Positions 46,214 through 55,164 of a DNA stretch of 64,000 nt are shown piece after piece. Within the stretch, counting starts at the first letter, position 1. The number at the start of each line of letters is the position of its first letter. Location of the stretch: positions 1-64,000 of the forward strand of contig CACNSY010000007.1 of NCBI GenBank assembly GCA_902623255.1, written 5' to 3'. Origin of the DNA: an uncultured Alphaproteobacteria bacterium. Its GTDB lineage: Bacteria; Pseudomonadota; Alphaproteobacteria; HIMB59; GCA-002718135. The notes beneath the pieces are model-generated. The model had not been told where the DNA came from and made no database searches. It worked only from the letters and a program-made list of their open reading frames with translations. Both the position numbers and the translations under genes were made by a program.

Positions 46214-47036
46214 CCAAATTATTTTCACTTAGATGTGTCCATAAATTTGAAAAACTTTGTTGAAATTTTTTTTGTGCATTTATAGCATGCTCTTTTTTTT
46301 CAAATACACTGTAAATGCAAGAACCACTCCCAGTTAGTCTTGAGAATATAACATCGTCAAAATCCTCCAAGAAATTTATGATTGATAAAAATTCAGGTTC
46401 TTTTTTTTTAAGAATTTTTTCAAAATCATTTCCAGAATCTTGATCATTTATTTCTTCTAAATCAAACTCAGCATTATAATCAAAATCTGAAGGTTGAAAT
46501 GAATCATACATTTTTTTTGTCGAACATTTAAAAGACGGTCTAATTAGTAAGAAATAATATTTTGGAAAATGAACATTGGCAATTAAATCTCCCCTACCTC
46601 TAACTAGAGCATCTTTTTGATTCAAGAAAACAGGGATATCTGAACCGAGATCAACATAATCAAATATATTTTTCTTTTTTATTATCTCAAGATTTTCTAA
46701 AATTTTTATAACACTTGCAACATTAGAGGAAGCAGAACCTAAACCAGCTTCATAAGGAAAATTTTTTGATATAGTAAAAAGAAGTTTAGGTTTATCTTCA
46801 TTTATATAGGTAAATAATTTATCAATAATGCAATCCTCAAATAGATTATTTTTTGGAGCAAAATTACCTGTATAGATTACTTTAAATTTGCTGTGAGGTT
46901 GAACAGTTATCTCATCAAAAAGGTCAATGAATGTTATTCCACTACGAATATTATGAAAACCATCATCTCGTCTATTTATAATTTTTAAAAATAAATTAAT
47001 TTTGGCAGGTGATTTTTCAATTATTTTATCCGGCAT
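46200..47036 (-). CDS. ispE: 4-diphosphocytidyl-2-C-methyl-D-erythritol kinase
   Basis: Fourth step of the MEP isoprenoid pathway. The 278-residue GHMP kinase has the substrate-binding start SPAKINLFLKIINRRDDGFH, the ATP loop PYEAGLGSASSNVASVIK, the conserved DIPVFL, and the third motif RLTGSGSCIYSVF. Length is normal. It overlaps the upstream TPR gene by 11 bp and the convergent ligase by 14 bp. Confidence 0.94.
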   Translation of the reverse strand: MPDKIIEKSPAKINLFLKIINRRDDGFHNIRSGITFIDLFDEITVQPHSKFKVIYTGNFAPKNNLFEDCIIDKLFTYINEDKPKLLFTISKNFPYEAGLGSASSNVASVIKILENLEIIKKKNIFDYVDLGSDIPVFLNQKDALVRGRGDLIANVHFPKYYFLLIRPSFKCSTKKMYDSFQPSDFDYNAEFDLEEINDQDSGNDFEKILKKKEPEFLSIINFLEDFDDVIFSRLTGSGSCIYSVFEKKEHAINAQKKFQQSFSNLWTHLSENNLVNLF

Positions 47037-48336
47037 TAATATTATCTAATTTGCTTTGAACATCTTCAGTTATTTCATCTTCTGGCTCAGCCAACTCTAA
47101 CGCTTGTTGCCAAAAATGAATTGCTTCTCTTTTTCTATTCATAGCATAATAAATATCACCAAGATGGTCTAGAGATATTGCTTCACCAGGAGCAATATCT
47201 ATTACCTTTTCCATTAACCTTGCTGCTTCTGAAAGATTATTTTTTTTAAAATGAGCCCACGCTAAACTGTCTATAATATAAAAACTATCAGGATTAGCTT
47301 TATATGCCTCCTCTAACATTTTCAAAGAACGGTCTAATTTAATATTTCTTTCAACCCAACCGTATGCAAGATAATTTAAAACATTTGGTGTTCCAGGTTT
47401 AATTTCTAAGGATCGTAGAAAATCTTTTTCAGCTAAGTCCCATTCATCTTTTTGTTCATAGCAAATACCTCGCATATAAAAAATATTCCAGAGATCATCC
47501 TGGTTTTCTTTAATCATTTCATCATAAACATCTAAAGCTAAATCATACTTTTTATTGTAACGATAAAAATCACCTAAAGTTTTTTTAAGAGAATAATTGT
47601 TATTATTATTTTCAACTAATGATTTAATTTTAGTTTCAGCTTCCTCATAGGTATTATTGAATAAGTAATGTCTAGCAAGACTATTCTGAGCATCTAAATA
47701 ATAAATACTTTCTTTATCTATCTTCGCATATATATCTGATGCAACCTTATCTTGTCCAACTTGCGAAAATAACTCTGCTTTGATAATCATTGCTCTGTCG
47801 TTTTTTGGATCAAGTATTTTTGCGAGTGAGGTATAAAATAATAAAAAATTATAATTTAAACGACTTTGTTCATTATTTGAATATGAAGATGATACCAATT
47901 CAACTAGAGCATTACTTATAGTACTATTATTTTTAAGTCTGTTATCAGCAAAAAAAATAAAGTCTAATAATTCACTTGGTTGCAGCATATTATCTCTTAG
48001 TTCAATGATGTCTTTAAATTTTTTATCTTTGTAAAGAGATGTGGTTTTTATAATTAGAGCTTCTGGGTTATTTTTGTTTTCACTTAAGATTTTATCAGCA
48101 ATTTTTAAAGCTAAAACTAGATCCTCTGTAATTATTGCAGCAATAGCTTTATCTAAAAGACTGTCTTGAGATAGGGTGACTTTATCCATATTAAATTTAA
48201 ATAAAGTGGAACTATAATCATAATTATTAAAGGCAGATTGTGAGATTAAAAAAGATGAGCTAGTTAAAGCTAAAGCTCCAGAATTAATAACCAGAAAAAT
48301 TAAGATAAATTGTAGTGTTTTAATTAAATTAACCAT
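47026..48336 (-). CDS. TPR-repeat protein with signal peptide
   Basis: Exported or membrane-attached tetratricopeptide protein of unknown partner. The 436-residue product has a signal segment (LIFLVINSGALAL) and at least six TPR-like units in its second half, including LWNIFYMRGICYEQKDEW, NVLNYLAYGWVERN and SLDHLGDIYYAMNRKREA. This family is very often located next to ispE in alphaproteobacteria. It is divergent from the uracil-DNA glycosylase gene (47 bp between starts). Confidence 0.88.
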   Translation of the reverse strand: MVNLIKTLQFILIFLVINSGALALTSSSFLISQSAFNNYDYSSTLFKFNMDKVTLSQDSLLDKAIAAIITEDLVLALKIADKILSENKNNPEALIIKTTSLYKDKKFKDIIELRDNMLQPSELLDFIFFADNRLKNNSTISNALVELVSSSYSNNEQSRLNYNFLLFYTSLAKILDPKNDRAMIIKAELFSQVGQDKVASDIYAKIDKESIYYLDAQNSLARHYLFNNTYEEAETKIKSLVENNNNNYSLKKTLGDFYRYNKKYDLALDVYDEMIKENQDDLWNIFYMRGICYEQKDEWDLAEKDFLRSLEIKPGTPNVLNYLAYGWVERNIKLDRSLKMLEEAYKANPDSFYIIDSLAWAHFKKNNLSEAARLMEKVIDIAPGEAISLDHLGDIYYAMNRKREAIHFWQQALELAEPEDEITEDVQSKLDNINAG

Positions 48337-48383
48337 TTCAAATATAGTATAGTTACACTATGAATAGATAATTGTAATTTTAC

Positions 48384-49088
48384 ATGAATCAATCAAATAA
48401 AAAAAATTTAGAATTTATTATTAATTCTGGGGTAAATTATTTTCTTCAGGATTCTCCTAGAAACTGGTTTGAAAATGAAAAAAAATTAGAGCAGCCTAGT
48501 TTCGACAAGGATACTGGGGATAAAAAATCTAAAATTGATGATGTTATTGAAGATCTTAAAAATCATAAATCTACTCTTCAAAAAACAGCAAAAAATTTAG
48601 TAGTTTATGATGGTAACTTAAATGCAAAAGTAATGTTAATTGGTGAAGCGCCAGGTAGAGATGAGGATGAACAAGGAATTCCATTCGTTGGAAGAGCTGG
48701 ACAGCTATTAAATAAAATGCTTTTGGCCATTAATTTACAAAGAGAAGACGTTTATATTACTAATGTAGTTAATTGGCGTCCAGCCGAAAATAGAACGCCT
48801 AATGACGATGAAATTTTAGAATTTTTACCGTTTTTGCAAAGACAAATTGATATCATTAAACCTAGATTTATCTTCCTATTAGGTGGTGTCGCAGCAAAAG
48901 CCATTTTATCAACCCCTCTTGCACTTGGAAAACTCAGAGGCAAATGGCATGAATACAAATCACTCAATTTAGAAAAAGGTATTCCTACAATAGCCTCTTA
49001 TCATCCAGCTTTTTTACTTCGATCTCCTCAATATAAAAAACATTCTTGGGAAGATTTACAAATGTTACAAGAAAAATTAAAGAAATGA
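48384..49088 (+). CDS. Uracil-DNA glycosylase, family 4-like, without cysteines
   Basis: Removes uracil from DNA. The 234-residue product has motif A as VMLIGEAPGRDEDEQGIPFV with the following GRAGQLLNKML, the family segment VYITNVVNWRPAENRTPN, and the late ASYHPAFLLRSPQYKK. These are clear family 4 hallmarks. Family 4 enzymes normally have four cysteines for a 4Fe-4S cluster; here there is no cysteine in the whole protein. The N-terminal 60 residues are poorly conserved. It overlaps the start of the lytic transglycosylase (ATGA). Confidence 0.88.
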   Translation: MNQSNKKNLEFIINSGVNYFLQDSPRNWFENEKKLEQPSFDKDTGDKKSKIDDVIEDLKNHKSTLQKTAKNLVVYDGNLNAKVMLIGEAPGRDEDEQGIPFVGRAGQLLNKMLLAINLQREDVYITNVVNWRPAENRTPNDDEILEFLPFLQRQIDIIKPRFIFLLGGVAAKAILSTPLALGKLRGKWHEYKSLNLEKGIPTIASYHPAFLLRSPQYKKHSWEDLQMLQEKLKK

Positions 49089-50830
49089 ATCATAAAAAAT
49101 TTTCTATTATTTGTTTTTTTATATTCTTCGTATTTTTTTCGAAGCAAATCTATGCATACCAACAAGATATAGTCATCAAATATGATAATATTTTCTCAAC
49201 AAAAGTTCTTAGTGAAGAAGATGTATATAATTATCAACAAGCTTATAAATTTCAGGAAAAGTGCAAATGGAAAAGTGCAAATAATTTTATTTTAAAAATA
49301 AAAAATAAATCTTTGCTTGGTCATATTTATGCGCAGAAATTTTTACATCCTAATTGTTATCGATCAAAGTATTTAGAATTATATTATTGGCTTAAAAAAT
49401 ATAATGATCACCCTCAAGCAAAACAAATTTATAAATTGGCTATTCGAAGAATGCCAGCGGGTTATAAAAGTCCAACTAAACCTAGCGCTCCAATTGGTAT
49501 AGAATCAGAACAAGTAAAAAGTAAAAAAACTAGTAAATATAAAAGCTCAAAGAAACTATCCAACAATCAGAGGGCTGAAAAAAGAAAATTAATTAATGGT
49601 ATCAAATCAAGAGTGAATAAAGGTTGGCCAACGGGAGCAGTACAACTATTAAGTCAAAGAGATGTAGATCTATTACTAGATCAAGTTGAGATAGATCAAC
49701 AAAAAGAATTAATAGCGAAAGGATATTTCTTAGCCAATAAAAATGACTTAGCAATTCAATATGCTTCTGAAGCTCTTGTTAATTCAGCTAAATATGTTCC
49801 TTATGCAGCTTGGACTGCTGGTCTATGTTCTTGGAGATTAGAAAAATATGAAGATGCTGCAAAATATTTTTCTCTCTTTTCAATTAGTTTAAAAGATGAT
49901 GCGTGGCATCAAACATCAGGTAGTTTTTGGACAGCTAGATCATATGCAAAACTTGGTCGCTATGATGATATTAATTTTTGGTTAAAAAGAGCATCAAATA
50001 ATCCAAATAGTTTTTATGGAATGCTTGCACTAGAAATTTTAGGAGTTGATAAAAAAATTGAATGGGTAGAGCATACTGATCTTAATAAAAACAATAGTAC
50101 TATTTTAAATATACCAGCAGGAAAAAGAATACAAACACTGATACAAGTTGGATTTGCCGATGAATTAGAAAAGGAAATTGTTCATATCAATTCTATTTTA
50201 AATAAAGAAATAGCAAAGGAATCTATTCAAATTGCTGAAAATTTTGATCTTGCCTATACTCAATTGAAAATTGTCAATAAGCTAGAAAATTTTGGTATGG
50301 ATGTCCCAACCTATCTCTACTACCCTACTAGTGTGTGGAAGCCTCGAGATGGTTTCAAATTAGAAAAAGAATTACTCCATGCGTTCATGCATCAAGAATC
50401 GATGTTTAACATAAAGGCAAAAAGTAAAGACGGTGCTATAGGTTTAATGCAAGTATTACCTTCGACGGCAAAATTTATTACAACAAGTAAAGACGTAAAA
50501 AGAAGCAACAGTAATATTCTTAAAAATCCCGAAATAAATTTAGAGGTTGGACAAGAATACTTAACGTATCTTCTTGATCTAGAGCAAGTTTCAAGAAATC
50601 TTATATTTCTCGCAGCAGCTTATAATGGTGGTCCCGGAAATTTACAAAAATGGAAAAATGAAACAAATTATATGGAAGACTCACTCTTTTTTATGGAAAG
50701 TATTCCTTCAAGAGAAACAAGGTGGTTTATAGAAAAAATCTTAACAAAATATTGGATTTACCAAAATAAAAATAATAAAGAAATGCGTTCCCTAAAAATG
50801 CTAGCAAATGGAAATGATCCACTTTATTAA
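49085..50830 (+). CDS. Soluble-type lytic murein transglycosylase
   Basis: Cleaves peptidoglycan glycan strands in the periplasm. The ATG overlapping the previous stop gives 581 residues with a signal peptide (FFIFFVFFSKQIYAY); an in-frame TTG upstream is rejected. The long helical U-domain is followed, from about residue 425, by the SLT domain: AFMHQESMFNIKAKSKDGA with the catalytic Glu, IGLMQVLPSTAKFI, and FLAAAYNGGPGNLQKW. Architecture is that of Slt70. Confidence 0.92.
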   Translation: MNHKKFSIICFFIFFVFFSKQIYAYQQDIVIKYDNIFSTKVLSEEDVYNYQQAYKFQEKCKWKSANNFILKIKNKSLLGHIYAQKFLHPNCYRSKYLELYYWLKKYNDHPQAKQIYKLAIRRMPAGYKSPTKPSAPIGIESEQVKSKKTSKYKSSKKLSNNQRAEKRKLINGIKSRVNKGWPTGAVQLLSQRDVDLLLDQVEIDQQKELIAKGYFLANKNDLAIQYASEALVNSAKYVPYAAWTAGLCSWRLEKYEDAAKYFSLFSISLKDDAWHQTSGSFWTARSYAKLGRYDDINFWLKRASNNPNSFYGMLALEILGVDKKIEWVEHTDLNKNNSTILNIPAGKRIQTLIQVGFADELEKEIVHINSILNKEIAKESIQIAENFDLAYTQLKIVNKLENFGMDVPTYLYYPTSVWKPRDGFKLEKELLHAFMHQESMFNIKAKSKDGAIGLMQVLPSTAKFITTSKDVKRSNSNILKNPEINLEVGQEYLTYLLDLEQVSRNLIFLAAAYNGGPGNLQKWKNETNYMEDSLFFMESIPSRETRWFIEKILTKYWIYQNKNNKEMRSLKMLANGNDPLY

Positions 50831-50836
50831 TAGGTT

Positions 50837-51364
50837 ATGCCAATTGATACTTCTTTAGATTTTGTTCCTATAAATATTGCTGTAATTACCATCTCAGATT
50901 CAAGAACTAAAGAGAATGATACATCTGGTGATACATTAGAAAAACGTATTACTAATGCTGGTCATACAATGATTAAACGTACAATTATCCCAGATGATGT
51001 TTCTCAAATAAAAGATACCTTAGATACAATGTCAAAAGAAGAAGACATTGATTGCATTATTACAACTGGTGGGACTGGGCTAACAGGAAGAGATACAACA
51101 CCAGAAGCTGTAAATGCTATTGCTAGTAAACATATTGATGGATTTGGTGAATTATTTCGCCAAGTTAGTTTTGAAAAAATTGGTACATCAGCAATTCAAT
51201 CACGTGCAGTTGCGGCCTTAATAAATAGTACATATGTTTTTTGTTTACCTGGATCAACCGGTGCATGCAAAGATGGCTGGGATGAAATTTTACAATATCA
51301 ATTAGACATTAGACACAAGCCCTGTAATTTTGTTGAAATCATGCCAAGATTAAATGAAAAATAG
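50837..51364 (+). CDS. moaB: Molybdenum cofactor biosynthesis protein B
   Basis: MoaB/MogA-fold protein of molybdopterin synthesis. The 175-residue product shows AVITISDSRTKENDTSGD, IITTGGTGLTGRDTTPEA and FCLPGSTGACKDGWDEI, all typical of MoaB. The stop codon shares its last base with the rnhB GTG start, so the pair is coupled. No other moa genes are in the window. Confidence 0.94.
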   Translation: MPIDTSLDFVPINIAVITISDSRTKENDTSGDTLEKRITNAGHTMIKRTIIPDDVSQIKDTLDTMSKEEDIDCIITTGGTGLTGRDTTPEAVNAIASKHIDGFGELFRQVSFEKIGTSAIQSRAVAALINSTYVFCLPGSTGACKDGWDEILQYQLDIRHKPCNFVEIMPRLNEK

Positions 51365-51978
51365 TGACTGATTTTTCTATAGAGAAATCAATTAATGGAC
51401 CTGTAATTGGTTTAGATGAAGTAGGTAGAGGTCCATTGGCAGGTCCAGTGGTGAGTTGTGGATGTTATTTTCCTAATTATGATGATTTAGAATCAGAAAT
51501 ACCCATTACTGACTCAAAGAAACATACTGCAAAACAAAGAGAAAAATTATTCTTATTTTTTAAAAAATTACAAAGAGAAAAAAAGCTTCAATATTACTTA
51601 GGGTATGCAAGCGTCGAAGAAATAGATACAATTAATATTTTGGAAGCAACAAAATTATCGATGAAAAGAGTGATAGAAAAATTTCATTTAGAAAATCCAC
51701 ATTTTATTATTGATGGAAACTTTTCATTAAATTATCAAAATGAAAAATCTATAATAGGCGGCGATAAAAAATCTTTATCGATTGCAAGTGCATCTATTAT
51801 TGCAAAAGTTCACCGTGATCGACTGATGAGTATACTTGATAGTAAGTTTACATTTTATGATTGGAAAAAAAATGCAGGTTATGGAACTAAAAAACATATT
51901 GATGCAATACACAAGCACGGTGTAACCCAATTTCACCGAAAATCGTTTGAACCAATTAAATCGTTATTAAACAAATAA
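51364..51978 (+). CDS. rnhB: Ribonuclease HII
   Basis: Cleaves RNA in RNA-DNA hybrids and at single ribonucleotides. The 204-residue product has the active-site block VIGLDEVGRGPLAGPVVSC, the downstream acidic residue in HFIIDGNFSLN, SIASASIIAKVHRDRLM and the C-terminal FYDWKKNAGYGTKKH. The start is GTG, sharing a base with the moaB stop. In alphaproteobacteria rnhB often stands just before ccrM, as here. Confidence 0.95.
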   Translation: MTDFSIEKSINGPVIGLDEVGRGPLAGPVVSCGCYFPNYDDLESEIPITDSKKHTAKQREKLFLFFKKLQREKKLQYYLGYASVEEIDTINILEATKLSMKRVIEKFHLENPHFIIDGNFSLNYQNEKSIIGGDKKSLSIASASIIAKVHRDRLMSILDSKFTFYDWKKNAGYGTKKHIDAIHKHGVTQFHRKSFEPIKSLLNK

Positions 51979-52029
51979 ATTACACAAATTTATCCATGCA
52001 AAGAATGCATATCAAATATTATTTTATTA

Positions 52030-52127
52030 TGCTTCAAAAAGATGCGACAAACACTATTTAGATATTAAGTTTCATCATTCCTCCCATTTGATGAACTATT
52101 CCTGGGGTCTACGGACCCCTTTTTTTA
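52030..52127 (+). ncRNA. Candidate small RNA with anti-Shine-Dalgarno hairpin loop
   Basis: In the 252-bp gap between rnhB and ccrM there are two tandem hairpins. The first has a perfect 7-bp stem (TTCATCA/TGATGAA) holding an 11-nt loop with CCTCCC, the complement of GGGAGG-like ribosome binding sites. The second, 8 bp later, is a strong terminator. The layout resembles alphaproteobacterial trans-acting RNAs with CCUCC loops (Cuckoo/CcsR-like families), but the sequence itself is not one I recognise. The 5' end is not defined; the coordinate is a guess. It could also be only an rnhB terminator leader. Confidence 0.45.
52104..52127 (+). terminator. Strong intrinsic terminator after rnhB / candidate sRNA
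   Basis: GGGGTC, loop TACG, GACCCC, then a run of eight T. The six-bp stem with four G-C pairs in a row stands out in this AT-rich window. It separates the moaB-rnhB transcript from ccrM. Confidence 0.93.
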
Positions 52128-52164
52128 TGTTTTTAGCCAAAATTTAAGGTTATCCCTACCTAAA

Positions 52165-52218
52165 GATTCCCTCTGTTGATAACTCAATTGACCTGATTCT
52201 ATATCTGCTTAAAGATTC
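52165..52218 (+). promoter_or_regulatory. Cluster of three GANTC sites in the ccrM promoter region
   Basis: GATTC occurs three times (52165, 52195, 52214) in the 65 bp before the ccrM start, plus once at codons 10-11. GANTC is the target of CcrM. In Caulobacter the ccrM promoter contains GANTC sites and is sensitive to methylation state, so this cluster suggests the same feedback. No clear CtrA box (TTAA-N7-TTAA) was found. Confidence 0.65.
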
Positions 52219-52230
52219 TTTTTATCAATT

Positions 52231-53301
52231 ATGAAGAAAAATCAAATTATTTTAGGTGATTCCATCAAGGAAATGAAAAAATTAAAAGATCATTCGGTTG
52301 ATCTTATTTTTGCTGATCCACCCTATAATCTTCAATTAAAGGATACATTATACAGACCTGATCAAACAACGGTCGAAGCTGTGACACAAGATTGGGATAA
52401 ATTTAATACATATAAAGAATATGATCAATTTACCAATGCATGGCTTAGTGAATGCAAACGTGTTCTAAAAAAAGGTGGGGCGCTTTGGGTCATAGGAAGT
52501 TACCATAATATTTTACGTGTAGGTTCTACAATCCAAGATGAAGGCTTATGGATCTTAAATGATATTATTTGGCATAAAACAAACCCTATGCCAAACTTTC
52601 GTGGTACACGTTTCACAAATGCTCATGAAACACTGTTATGGTGCACAACATCAAGAGAAGCAAAATACACATTCAACTATCAAAACCTTAAAGAATTAAA
52701 TGAAGGAAAACAAATGCGCAGTGACTGGTATATTCCTATTTGTTCAGGCAAAGAACGATTGCGTAAAGATAACAATCAACGATCACACCCAACTCAAAAA
52801 CCAGAAGCTCTACTCTACCGAATTCTATTAGCTTCGACAAACAAAGATGATCTTGTTCTTGATCCCTTTTCTGGAAGTGGAACAACTGCTGTTGTAGCGA
52901 AAAAATTACAACGAAACTTTATTGGTATAGAAAAAGATAAAGACTACGTAAAACTTTCAAAAGAACGATTAAAGAATACAAAAGTATTAAAAGAAGAAGT
53001 TGTTACTATTGCAAAGAGCAGAAAAGAATTACCGAAGGTTCCTTTTGGTGAATTAGTCGAACAAGGAATTATTCCACCAGGTGCAGTATTAACAGATAAA
53101 AAAGAACGCTTTAAAGCAACGGTCAGTATTGATGGTACACTGAAAATAAAAGATTTAACAGGTTCTATTCATCAAATGGGAGCAAAGATACAAGGACTCC
53201 CAAGTTGTAATGGATGGGATTTTTGGCATGTAAAAGATAAATCTAAATCAATCCTTCTAGATGAAATACGATCTAATTACCGTAAAGATAAACTAAATTA
53301 A
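52231..53301 (+). CDS. ccrM: Cell cycle-regulated adenine-N6 DNA methyltransferase CcrM
   Basis: Methylates the adenine of GANTC in newly replicated DNA, the cell-cycle clock mark of alphaproteobacteria. The 356-residue beta-class enzyme has motif IV LIFADPPYNLQLKDTLYRPD, target-recognition region TNAHETLLWCTTS, motif I LDPFSGSGTTAVVAKKL and the CcrM-type C-terminal domain of about 90 residues (PFGELVEQGIIPPGAVLTD, IKDLTGSIHQMGAKIQ), which helps sequence-specific DNA binding. Length equals Caulobacter CcrM. It is a monocistronic gene facing the histidine phosphatase gene, which it overlaps by 4 bp at the 3' ends. Confidence 0.96.
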   Translation: MKKNQIILGDSIKEMKKLKDHSVDLIFADPPYNLQLKDTLYRPDQTTVEAVTQDWDKFNTYKEYDQFTNAWLSECKRVLKKGGALWVIGSYHNILRVGSTIQDEGLWILNDIIWHKTNPMPNFRGTRFTNAHETLLWCTTSREAKYTFNYQNLKELNEGKQMRSDWYIPICSGKERLRKDNNQRSHPTQKPEALLYRILLASTNKDDLVLDPFSGSGTTAVVAKKLQRNFIGIEKDKDYVKLSKERLKNTKVLKEEVVTIAKSRKELPKVPFGELVEQGIIPPGAVLTDKKERFKATVSIDGTLKIKDLTGSIHQMGAKIQGLPSCNGWDFWHVKDKSKSILLDEIRSNYRKDKLN

Positions 53302-53846
53302 TAATCTTTTATTCTTCCAACGACATTAAGATTTCGATCAGCTATTAATATTTCACCGGAAGTTACTGCCTGACCAAAGATAGCAGCGATTACTACGTAG
53401 TGTGTAACGAATACTATATTACCTTCATTTTCTAAATTATTTATAAAATTGATTAATTTCTCAAGTTGTGGCTCTTTATTTTTGTAAAATTTAGGATCAT
53501 AAAACGAATTAAGAGCATTAAAAGTTTCAAATTTTTGGAATGCTAGATTTGCTGTTTCTTTACAACGACACCATTCACTAGATAAAACTAAATCTATAGA
53601 GATATTGTTTGTATCAAAAAAATTACCTAATTCGATAGATTGCTCTTTACCAACACTATTAAGATTCCGCTGAGTAGAACAGTCAAAAATATCAAAATTA
53701 TCAGGATCTCCATTACCAGGAGCTAATGCATGTCGAATAAATATTAATTTATTGTTTTTTTTTAATAGCTCTACATAATCTAAATTAGCATTACCTGGTA
53801 AAGAATAAAAAAAAATCAGTACAATTATAATTAATTTCTTAATCAA
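53298..53846 (-). CDS. Exported histidine phosphatase-family protein
   Basis: Predicted periplasmic phosphatase of the phosphoglycerate-mutase superfamily. The 182-residue product has a signal peptide (IIVLIFFYSLPGNA), the catalytic motif as FIRHALAPGNGDPDNF (R-H-A instead of the usual R-H-G), an Arg in LSSEWCRCKETANLAF and the second catalytic His in VFVTHYVVIAAIFGQ. This small exported branch is known from many marine proteobacteria. It is the last gene of the TpsA/TpsB/binding-protein transcript, overlapping the previous gene by 8 bp. The substrate is unknown. Confidence 0.85.
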   Translation of the reverse strand: MIKKLIIIVLIFFYSLPGNANLDYVELLKKNNKLIFIRHALAPGNGDPDNFDIFDCSTQRNLNSVGKEQSIELGNFFDTNNISIDLVLSSEWCRCKETANLAFQKFETFNALNSFYDPKFYKNKEPQLEKLINFINNLENEGNIVFVTHYVVIAAIFGQAVTSGEILIADRNLNVVGRIKDY

Positions 53847-55158
53847 TTATAATTCTAGGCTCAAAAGGGTGAAGTTTCTCTAAACGCTCAACTGACCAAA
53901 GATTATCTTCCGTGACTTGATTTAAAGAATACATACCCTCCACATCGCCGTTAATGTCAAAATCTAGCGATCCAGAAACACCCTCATAATTAATTTCAAC
54001 GCCTCGAACAAGTAAAGCACGAGCTGCTTCCCAACTTCCAGGTCCCATTTTAATTCCTGGTGGATTTGCAACACTAACTAAACTTTTTGATAAATCTTCC
54101 TTTGCAATATTATTATGTGCTTGATGCTGTAGAGCCAAAGCTGCTAGCATCATTGTATCAAAACTTATAGCTGAGTACGGGGAATTAGGATCAACGCCTG
54201 CGTTCAACATAATATTTGCGTATGTTTGAAATTCTTCTGAGCTTTGTGAAGTCGCTTGGGCAACTATAGTTGTATTTTCGTTTAATTGGATTGGAATATA
54301 CGAATAAATTAAATCTTTAACTTCATTCGTTAACATACTATCAGAACCATAATGATGTTTAAAAATTCCTGAGGTTTCTAATTCTTGTAATCTGCTTAAA
54401 ACAGTATTGGTAAACTGTTCAAGTAAATTGACTGTTCTTTCATTTCCATGAAGAAACATAACTAAACCTGGTTGATCATTCTCAATTGCAATATCAACAA
54501 ATGTATTGATGAAGTTCTGATTAATAACTGTTTTGTCTGTCAGTAAAGTATTAAATAACACTATACCTTCTTGCTCAGTGTAAACTTTTAAAAAATTTTG
54601 AGCCAGTGTAGAATTATAATTATCATCACCGTAAAGAAGAATTATTTCTCTGATATTCTTGGATAGAAGATAATTGGCAATAGAGGTTGATTGCTGAATA
54701 TCAGAAGGAATGGTTCTAAAAAATAGATCATTATCTTCAATTGTTGAGAGTAAAGGGTAACTTGCAGAAGAGGAGATCGTTAAGATATTTTCTGGAATAG
54801 TTACTTTTTCTATTACTCTAACGGCACTTGTTGAGCACGTCGGTCCTAAAAGAATTTCAGGGTCATTTTTTTTTAAATAGTCATTTAAACTATCTTCTGT
54901 TTTTCTAGGATCACATCCTGAATCAATGCTATCAATAGAGATGAGGCCTCTTCCTACAATACCAATACCATCCGCATTAATTGTTTCTACAGCAACTCTT
55001 TTTGCTTCTGCAATTGACTCAGCAATTTCACTCACTGGGCCACTTTCTGCATAAAGGGCAGCAATTTTAACTTCTGCACTCACAAAAGTTGAGTAAAATA
55101 ATATGATCTTGAGGATAATTATCGTAATAATTTTCATTATATGAGATGTTTTTATCAT
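53839..55158 (-). CDS. Periplasmic binding protein, branched-chain amino acid (LivJ-like) type
   Basis: Class I periplasmic ligand-binding fold (Peripla_BP_6). The 439-residue product has a signal peptide (IIIILKIILFYSTFVSA), VKIAALYAESGPVSEIAE, SIDSGCDPRKTEDSLNDYL, ILLGPTCSTSAVRVIEKV and the typical late ISFDTMMLAALALQHQA. No permease or ATPase genes accompany it. It sits between TpsB and the phosphatase, 6 bp after TpsB, so it may be a sensor or a binding partner of the secreted protein rather than an uptake protein; this is inference from context. The ligand is unknown. Confidence 0.82.
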   Translation of the reverse strand: MIKTSHIMKIITIIILKIILFYSTFVSAEVKIAALYAESGPVSEIAESIAEAKRVAVETINADGIGIVGRGLISIDSIDSGCDPRKTEDSLNDYLKKNDPEILLGPTCSTSAVRVIEKVTIPENILTISSSASYPLLSTIEDNDLFFRTIPSDIQQSTSIANYLLSKNIREIILLYGDDNYNSTLAQNFLKVYTEQEGIVLFNTLLTDKTVINQNFINTFVDIAIENDQPGLVMFLHGNERTVNLLEQFTNTVLSRLQELETSGIFKHHYGSDSMLTNEVKDLIYSYIPIQLNENTTIVAQATSQSSEEFQTYANIMLNAGVDPNSPYSAISFDTMMLAALALQHQAHNNIAKEDLSKSLVSVANPPGIKMGPGSWEAARALLVRGVEINYEGVSGSLDFDINGDVEGMYSLNQVTEDNLWSVERLEKLHPFEPRIIID

Positions 55159-55164
55159 AAATTT

